Origin: Candidatus Saccharimonadota bacterium
Lineage (GTDB): Bacteria; Patescibacteriota; Saccharimonadia; Saccharimonadales; Saccharimonadaceae
Reading direction: 5' to 3'
DNA length: 12,008 bases
Assembly: GCA_905373315.1 (NCBI GenBank)
Contig: CAJPSL010000003.1
Span: forward strand, 1 to 12,008
Shown here: in pieces, positions 7,584 to 12,008 of the stretch
Position numbering within the stretch: the stretch's first letter is position 1
How the letters are laid out: every line of letters begins with the position of its first letter
The notes under the pieces: model-generated
Told to the model about the DNA's origin: nothing
Seen by the model: only the letters and a program-made list of their open reading frames with translations
Databases searched by the model: none
Made by a program: the position numbers and the translations under genes

Positions 7584-7658
7584 TGGGCCGTCGCCAAGTG
7601 GTAAGGCACCAGGTTTTGGTCCTGGCATTCGGGGGTTCGAGTCCCTCCGGCCCAGCCA
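7584..7658 (+). tRNA. tRNA-Gln (anticodon UUG)
   Basis: A full cloverleaf can be folded by eye. The acceptor stem TGGGCCG (7584-7590) pairs perfectly with CGGCCCA (7648-7654). The D arm is GCCAAGTGGTAAGGC. The anticodon stem CCAGG/CCTGG holds the loop TTTTGGT, with anticodon TTG reading CAA. The T arm is GGGGG TTCGAGT CCCTC with one G-U pair. The discriminator base is G, and the CCA end is encoded (7656-7658). Single tRNA with its own promoter and a terminator just downstream. Confidence 0.96.
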
Positions 7659-7669
7659 AACTGTGTATT

Positions 7670-7706
7670 AACCGTCTAGCCAGAAGTGGTTGGGCGGTTT
7701 TCTTTT
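7670..7706 (+). terminator. Intrinsic terminator after tRNA-Gln
   Basis: AACCGTCTAGCCA (7670-7682) pairs over 13 bp, including four G-U pairs, with TGGTTGGGCGGTT (7687-7699) around a GAAG loop. The stem runs into a T-rich tail (7698-7706, interrupted by one C). It should end the tRNA transcript before the gene at 7796. Confidence 0.75.
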
Positions 7707-7746
7707 GCCTCTTACGCTTGTTATTCTATGATATTATTACAGGGTC

Positions 7747-7752
7747 TATAAT
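7747..7752 (+). promoter_or_regulatory. Likely -10 box of the gene at 7796
   Basis: TATAAT lies 43 bp before the ATG, in an AT-rich stretch that also holds TATGAT (7727-7732). No convincing -35 box is at the expected distance. If used, it gives a 5' leader of about 37 nt, unlike the leaderless promoters elsewhere in the window. Confidence 0.45.
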
Positions 7753-7782
7753 AAAGTCATTGTATGTCTTGAAGTTATTAAC

Positions 7783-7790
7783 AGAAAGGA
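7783..7790 (+). promoter_or_regulatory. Shine-Dalgarno site setting the start at 7796
   Basis: AGAAAGGA with core AAGGA (7786-7790) lies five bases before the ATG at 7796. The reading frame is open upstream to 7472, but that extension crosses the tRNA gene, the terminator and this site, so the start is placed here. Confidence 0.8.
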
Positions 7791-7795
7791 AAAAG

Positions 7796-8446
7796 ATGGA
7801 AATCAACAAAGTCGCGCTAAAAGCATTTTATGATCTTCATAAAGAAGACTATCTTCGGCGACGGTATTCTGGCGATGCTAAGCTGTGGGATGAATTATAT
7901 AAATGGGATATTCTGCCTCGTCTCAATAAGGAGTTGGCGCAGTACCAATCAGTTACTAAAGAGTCAGTTGCAGAGGTTGCGCGCATCCTGACACACCACA
8001 CAAGTACTAGTAATTTTGCTAATTGGCGGGATATTGATGATTTGAAAGATTTTTTGCAGCGCCCGAATGCTCACGCTGTCATTAATGAGCTATGGCGTGC
8101 AACGCCTGAGTCTGTCGATCAGAATATTGATAGCGCTGGGGCGATGACACAATTCTTGATGTCAGACAAAAAATTTGCTCCATCCACTTGGGCTTACCTG
8201 CTCGCAGCGCGTGACTGTCATTCATTTGCGCTCTATCGTGATGTGGTCATGAAACAGGTCGCCGAAATATGTGGTATAGATAAGCCCGCTGCCGTATCTC
8301 AAGGTAAAAAATACGCCCTAGTGAATAATGCAGCACTATATTTAGGTGAGCTGATGCGACGCGATATCACTGAAGCGCCGTATATACAGGCGCTGGATGG
8401 TCAGGATTTCTTGTGGGTTGTGCTGATTATAGCGAAGACTAGATGA
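7796..8446 (+). CDS. Standalone protein resembling the N-terminal module of McrB-like AAA+ proteins
   Basis: A 216-residue, probably soluble protein. I do not recognise a named family with certainty. The order of conserved-looking blocks recalls the non-catalytic module that precedes the AAA+ domain in many McrB-like restriction proteins: NFANWRDIDDLKDFL; an INELW block; a run of acidic and polar residues; FAPSTWAYLLAARDCHSFALYRD (position of the P-x-T-x-Y-LL...P-x-x-F-x-x-Y-R pattern); KYALVNNAALYLGEL; and near the end ALDGQDFLWVV (the LDAQ-x-x-W pattern). No Walker A, nuclease or HNH motif is present, and no AAA+ partner gene is nearby, so a restriction role is only a possibility. The gene has its own terminator-isolated promoter region and a Shine-Dalgarno site, and by spot counts its first 180 bases are AT-richer than its neighbours, which could mean horizontal acquisition. 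It ends with TGA, 7 bp from the convergent ATPase gene. Confidence 0.8.
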   Translation: MEINKVALKAFYDLHKEDYLRRRYSGDAKLWDELYKWDILPRLNKELAQYQSVTKESVAEVARILTHHTSTSNFANWRDIDDLKDFLQRPNAHAVINELWRATPESVDQNIDSAGAMTQFLMSDKKFAPSTWAYLLAARDCHSFALYRDVVMKQVAEICGIDKPAAVSQGKKYALVNNAALYLGELMRRDITEAPYIQALDGQDFLWVVLIIAKTR

Positions 8447-8453
8447 TATTATC

Positions 8454-10955
8454 TTAGCCCTTACTCTGCCTCGTAACATACTTATGCCATTCAGAGACGA
8501 CAATCGGGATGATAAATGATATCAGGCTGATGATAATCATGTCGCTGAGGGTGACATGTGCGATATGCAGGACTTCGCCAAAGGGCCCAAAGAAGACCAG
8601 GATTTGTAGGACGATGGATAGGCTCATGCCAGCGTAGAAGCTCTTGTTCATGACTTTTAGGCGCTTCAGGAGTGACTCGTCATCGGAGCGAGCGTTGAAG
8701 GCATTGGCCCACTGGCTAACCACCAGGGCGATGAAGGCCATGGTTTGAGCGTACGCATGTCCTTGCCGTTGTTCGAAGAATATGTAAACTGCCAAGGCGA
8801 TGGCTGACATGGTGCCAGCGACGATAACCATTCGCCAGACCATCATGTGGTTCAAGATTGGAGCATCTGGCTTTTCGGGCGGACGGTTCATAACTCCCTT
8901 CTCTGTTGGCTCTAGGCCAAGCGGGATGACCATTGAGGTGTCAGTGACCAGGTTGACCCACAAGATTTGTACTGGCTCCAGCGGTGTTTTGATGCCAATC
9001 AGGAGCGCGCCAATCATGGTGATCAGTTCGCCGGTGTTGGTCGACAGCAGATAAAACAACATACGGCGGACATTGGCGGTGATGGTTCGCCCTTCGCGCA
9101 TGGCGTCGATGATGGTTTTGAAATTATCGTCCAGCAAAATGATAGCTCCAGCGTCACGCGCAATGTGCGAGCCCGAACCCATGGCCACGCCAATGTGAGC
9201 ATTGCTGAGCGCTGGCACATCATTGACGCCGTCTCCTGTCATGGCGGTGATGTGATGCTTTTTGAGAATGGTCAGCAAGCGATATTTTTGCTCGGGGATG
9301 ACGCGGGAGAAGACTTTGGTTCGCTCGACGATTGGGTCAAGCTGTTCATCTGTCAGTTTGTCCATCTGTCGGCAGTCAAACACCTCATCACGGTCCTTGA
9401 CCATGCCTAGTTGATGTCCGATTTGATAGGCTGTCTCAAAATGATCACCAGTGATCATGCGTACGGACACGCCGGCTTTTAGGGCAGCGCGAATTGCCCG
9501 AGGCGCTTCTGGGCGCAAGACGTCGCTGACTGCCACAAAGCCCTCGAAGGTCAATTTCTTACCTTTCAATTCGTAAAATTCATGAACTGGGTGCGCTGAT
9601 GTGTAGGACGCCAGGCCGATGACTCGCTGTCCCTTGGCGGCAAATTCTTCCAGAGCTGCCAGGGCTTGTTTTTTGACAGCAGCAGTCACTTTGCAGGCCG
9701 CTAAAATCTGTTCAGGTGCGCCTTTGAGGTATAGCTGAAAATCCTTGCCATGATGCCACACGGCGGCGGACATGCTGAAATCTTGATTGAACGGTATGTC
9801 ACGAAACGGCGAATTTTTGACTTGGACGCCATGTGTGCGTACAAATTCTTCCAGCGCAATATCAAGCGGGTCGTGACTTTTGGCGTCACCACGGTTGATA
9901 GTGCGAGCGATGATGTCGATGATGGCGGTGTCGTCGGGCGACCAAGTTTCTTGGACGGTCAATTTGTTTTTAGTCAGCGTACCAGTTTTGTCTGTGGCGA
10001 TGGTAGTGATGACGCCGATGGTCTCGATGGCTCGCATCTGGTGTACCAAAGCTTTTTTGGCAGCCATGCGCCGCATACCCAGCACCAACACAACAGATAT
10101 AGCAATTGGTAAACTTTCGGGAACGGCACTGACAGCCAGTGCCATGACAAAGCGCAGGCTCTCCAGAACGTCCATGCCGCGCAGCAGGCTGAGTCCAAAG
10201 GCCACGACGCTGACGGCAGCGACAACGGCGATGATTCTGGTGATCAGGACGTCGATTTTTTGCTGGACGGGGCTTTGGGCATTTTGTCGTTTTGACAGCG
10301 TGGCAAGGTTGCCGAACTCAGTGTTGTTGCCAGTGGCGACCACGACGCCAGTGCCGGTGCCACTGATGATGAATGACCCTTGAAACAACATGTTGGTTTG
10401 CTCGTACAGCTCTTTATGGCCCTCAAGCACGTCAGGTTTTTTGCTGATGGGCAATGATTCACCGGTCAATTGTGACTCATCAACTCGCAGATTAGCCGTT
10501 CGGAGGAGTCTGATGTCTGCTGGGATTTTTTCGCCTTCAGCCAGGGTGATGATGTCGCCAGGTACCAATTGTGAAGCGTCAACGCGAGCTGTGTGATTGC
10601 TGCGCAGTACGTCAACCTTTTGTACGCTGCGTTTGGATAGGCTGCGGAGAACCCGGTCAGTCGAAAACCGCTGGACGTAGAAAATGATTGCTGAGATGGC
10701 GATGATCACTAAAATGATGACCGCGTCAATGTGATCGCCGTGCCACAAACTGATGACTGCAGCCACTCCTAGCACCAGCATGAAAATATCCAAAAACGGT
10801 TCTACAATCTTTTTCCAGAGCGGCTCGGATTCGATTTTGATAACGTTGATGCCGTACTGTTTTTGGCGGCGTTTAACTTCTCTGGCCGTTAGCCCATATT
10901 CATTTGTGCGTAATTTTTTCAGGGTTTCGTGAGCGGGCGTGGCGTAAAATGTCAT
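8454..10955 (-). CDS. P2-type (SERCA/PMR1-like) calcium-transporting P-type ATPase
   Basis: An 833-residue membrane ATPase, probably exporting Ca2+ (or Mn2+) from the cytoplasm. Layout: cation_ATPase_N-type start (HETLKKLRTNEYGLTAREV); M1-M2 about 50-95; actuator TGES 164-167; M3-M4 about 240-300; Asp322 in DKTGTLT as phosphorylation site; KGAPE near 411; ITGDHFET; TGDGVND 573-579; six C-terminal helices from about 625. Residues matching the SERCA calcium sites: Glu280 (VPESLP, with Ser for the usual Gly), Asn640 and Glu643 (STNTGE), Asn668, Thr671 and Asp672 (NLVTD). The M8 Glu of site I (SERCA E908) is Gln748 here (SQWANAFN), as in single-site pumps such as PMCA. So one ion per cycle is inferred, with calcium likely but not proven. 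The ATG lies 7 nt after a -10 box. The gene is convergent with the one at 7796 and follows the anchored protein gene on the same strand. Confidence 0.94.
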   Translation of the reverse strand: MTFYATPAHETLKKLRTNEYGLTAREVKRRQKQYGINVIKIESEPLWKKIVEPFLDIFMLVLGVAAVISLWHGDHIDAVIILVIIAISAIIFYVQRFSTDRVLRSLSKRSVQKVDVLRSNHTARVDASQLVPGDIITLAEGEKIPADIRLLRTANLRVDESQLTGESLPISKKPDVLEGHKELYEQTNMLFQGSFIISGTGTGVVVATGNNTEFGNLATLSKRQNAQSPVQQKIDVLITRIIAVVAAVSVVAFGLSLLRGMDVLESLRFVMALAVSAVPESLPIAISVVLVLGMRRMAAKKALVHQMRAIETIGVITTIATDKTGTLTKNKLTVQETWSPDDTAIIDIIARTINRGDAKSHDPLDIALEEFVRTHGVQVKNSPFRDIPFNQDFSMSAAVWHHGKDFQLYLKGAPEQILAACKVTAAVKKQALAALEEFAAKGQRVIGLASYTSAHPVHEFYELKGKKLTFEGFVAVSDVLRPEAPRAIRAALKAGVSVRMITGDHFETAYQIGHQLGMVKDRDEVFDCRQMDKLTDEQLDPIVERTKVFSRVIPEQKYRLLTILKKHHITAMTGDGVNDVPALSNAHIGVAMGSGSHIARDAGAIILLDDNFKTIIDAMREGRTITANVRRMLFYLLSTNTGELITMIGALLIGIKTPLEPVQILWVNLVTDTSMVIPLGLEPTEKGVMNRPPEKPDAPILNHMMVWRMVIVAGTMSAIALAVYIFFEQRQGHAYAQTMAFIALVVSQWANAFNARSDDESLLKRLKVMNKSFYAGMSLSIVLQILVFFGPFGEVLHIAHVTLSDMIIISLISFIIPIVVSEWHKYVTRQSKG

Positions 10956-10962
10956 ACTTCAC

Positions 10963-10968
10963 AGTATA
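10963..10968 (-). promoter_or_regulatory. -10 box of the P2-type ATPase gene
   Basis: TATACT on the minus strand, seven bases before the ATG at 10955, in the 40-bp gap behind the upstream gene. The hexamer is identical to the one before the helicase gene. The -35 region is weak (TTAGAC at 10987-10992 at best). It predicts a leaderless or near-leaderless transcript independent of the upstream gene. Confidence 0.5.
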
Positions 10969-10995
10969 AAGCAAAAAGCATAAGCGGTCTAATTC

Positions 10996-12008
10996 TTACT
11001 GCATGTATTTTTTAGCGCGAGCTTTGTCAACCTGGATTGTTTCGAAGACGGTTTTGGCCATTTGGTCAAAGGCATTCTTGCCCTCGGCGTTGTAGCGGCC
11101 AGTCCCTTGTAGTATCACGCCGTCCTTTTCAAAGTAGTAAAAGAAGGTGACGTAGCTTGTCGGGTCACTTTGTGGCGCGGTGTGTCGTACTTCTTTGGAA
11201 TTGTACTTGGTGATTTGGTCGTATTTGTGGGTGCCAGCCTTTACATAATAATCATCTGCAGTCGCCTGCTCTAGTGTTTTAGAGGTGGAAACAGGACGAA
11301 CTGTGAGGCTGATTTGGACATTGTTTCTGGTGCCAACAAAGGTGATTTTGTCATCAGCACTGGACCGTTGCGTGATGCTAAAGCCGTCGATTTCATTAGC
11401 GAACTTGTTTACCTTCACGATTTCTCGGTCATCTGAGGTGTATTCTTGGTCGGGCGCTTGGTAATTACTGTCGTACCTGACAGACTTGACCAGAGACTGG
11501 ATACTGGACGATTCAAACAAGGTTTTGCTGCCCGAAGCATTGCTGATATTTTCAATGTCTAGGTGGAGTTCGTACCATTCTTGGTCACGCTGAACCAGTG
11601 GTATTTTGACGATGTAGTGATATGAATTGTCATCATAGGCGTAGCCTCCTAGCGTGCCAGTAGCTTTGTCGGCCTTGAGCTCGGTGAAGTTGCCTCGTTT
11701 TTTGGCTGCCTCGAGGTCATTGGCACGGCTGGCTTTTCCGACCTGCGCAATTTTGGCAGTGATGGTGTACGTTTCGCCCTTGTCTTTGATGGTCATGGTT
11801 GGAAAGCGTGGACGCTCTTCGCTCTTGATCTCGTACGAATACTGGTCTTTCGGCAGCAACATAGTAGCAGCGATGTTATAGCCATCAGAGGCAAAATGGA
11901 CCGTGTTGGCGGCCAGACGCTGATTGATCTGCTCTTTTTGATAGTGATTATAAAATATGATTCCTAGGATACTGACTGCAATGACAAATAAGCCAATGAA
12001 AACGCCAA
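10996..12008 (-). CDS. Membrane-anchored extracytoplasmic protein of unknown function (5' end cut by window)
   Basis: The frame is open from the right edge to a TAA at 10996, with 336 residues visible; the start codon lies outside. An internal ATG at 11862 is not a likely start because a hydrophobic helix (GVFIGLFVIAVSILGIIF, 11953-12006) lies upstream in the same frame. It is followed by YNHYQKEQINQRL and a large polar region, suggesting one N-terminal anchor with the body outside the cytoplasm. The body has no cysteine, is rich in alternating beta-type stretches, and may contain two similar halves: each has a polar beta region, a segment starting SYHYIVKI or SYVTFFYY, and a closing helix (LFESSSIQSLVKSVRYD; AFDQMAKTVFETIQVD). 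This recalls PsbP/DcrB-like folds, but that is a guess. It precedes the P2-type ATPase gene by 40 bp on the same strand; a shared function is possible but unproven. Confidence 0.8.
   Translation of the reverse strand, partial: GVFIGLFVIAVSILGIIFYNHYQKEQINQRLAANTVHFASDGYNIAATMLLPKDQYSYEIKSEERPRFPTMTIKDKGETYTITAKIAQVGKASRANDLEAAKKRGNFTELKADKATGTLGGYAYDDNSYHYIVKIPLVQRDQEWYELHLDIENISNASGSKTLFESSSIQSLVKSVRYDSNYQAPDQEYTSDDREIVKVNKFANEIDGFSITQRSSADDKITFVGTRNNVQISLTVRPVSTSKTLEQATADDYYVKAGTHKYDQITKYNSKEVRHTAPQSDPTSYVTFFYYFEKDGVILQGTGRYNAEGKNAFDQMAKTVFETIQVDKARAKKYMQ

Noticed and set aside
7484..7609. Longer start for the prepilin at 7609
   Set aside because: It would put 42 residues before the prepilin leader and overlaps the promoters and the tRNA gene.
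7472..7795. Upstream in-frame extension of the gene at 7796, giving a 324-residue protein
   Set aside because: It would translate through the tRNA-Gln gene and its terminator, and a good Shine-Dalgarno site precedes the ATG at 7796.
7584..8446. tRNA-Gln as an integration site, with the gene at 7796 as integrated DNA
   Set aside because: I found no repeat of the tRNA 3' end elsewhere in the window and no integrase gene; only a modest base-composition difference supports it.
1..12008. UGA recoding as in Gracilibacteria/Absconditabacteria
   Set aside because: Long genes have no in-frame TGA, TGG serves for Trp, and TGA ends the gene at 7796-8446.
1..12008. CRISPR array, insertion sequence, prophage or a complete defence system
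   Set aside because: No spaced direct repeats, transposase, integrase or phage-like genes were seen; most genes belong to housekeeping or transport families.

Overview
The window reads as ordinary chromosome from a bacterium with a small, compact genome. The best guess is a Candidate Phyla Radiation lineage close to Saccharibacteria (TM7). The case rests on three things: genes packed with 0-140 bp gaps, standard use of TGA as a stop (which argues against the UGA=Gly lineages Gracilibacteria and Absconditabacteria), and -10 promoter boxes placed so that most mRNAs should start at or next to the A of the ATG (leaderless mRNAs). The taxon is an inference; no phylogenetic marker was compared.

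Layout, left to right. (1) 1-2777, minus: a UvrD/PcrA-type helicase with the start of a C-terminal RecB-like nuclease domain, cut by the left edge. (2) A 43-bp gap with two overlapping divergent promoters. (3) 2821-3306 and 3306-5627, plus: a small unrecognised protein translationally coupled (TAATG) to a CtpE-like P-type cation ATPase. (4) 5624-6958, minus: a TRAM-domain RNA m5U methyltransferase of the TrmA/RlmD family, convergent with the ATPase and sharing a TTAA stop. (5) 7022-7483, minus: a type IV prepilin/pseudopilin-like protein. (6) 7584-7658, plus: tRNA-Gln(UUG) with encoded CCA and its own promoter and terminator. (7) 7796-8446, plus: a standalone protein resembling the N-terminal module found in front of McrB-like AAA+ proteins. 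(8) 8454-10955, minus: a P2-type ATPase with most of the SERCA calcium-binding residues. (9) 10996 to the right edge, minus: a membrane-anchored extracytoplasmic protein of unknown function whose start lies outside the window.

The genes do not form one pathway. They cover DNA repair (helicase-nuclease), RNA modification and decoding (methyltransferase, tRNA), cation transport (two different P-type ATPases) and the cell surface (prepilin, anchored protein). The strongest unusual signal is regulatory: five promoters have a -10 hexamer only 6 or 7 nt from the start codon, while the gene at 7796 has a conventional leader with a Shine-Dalgarno site. That gene and the small protein coupled to the CtpE-like pump are the best candidates for undescribed biology. 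I see no complete new system, CRISPR array, insertion sequence or prophage. There is no gene-free stretch longer than about 140 bp.
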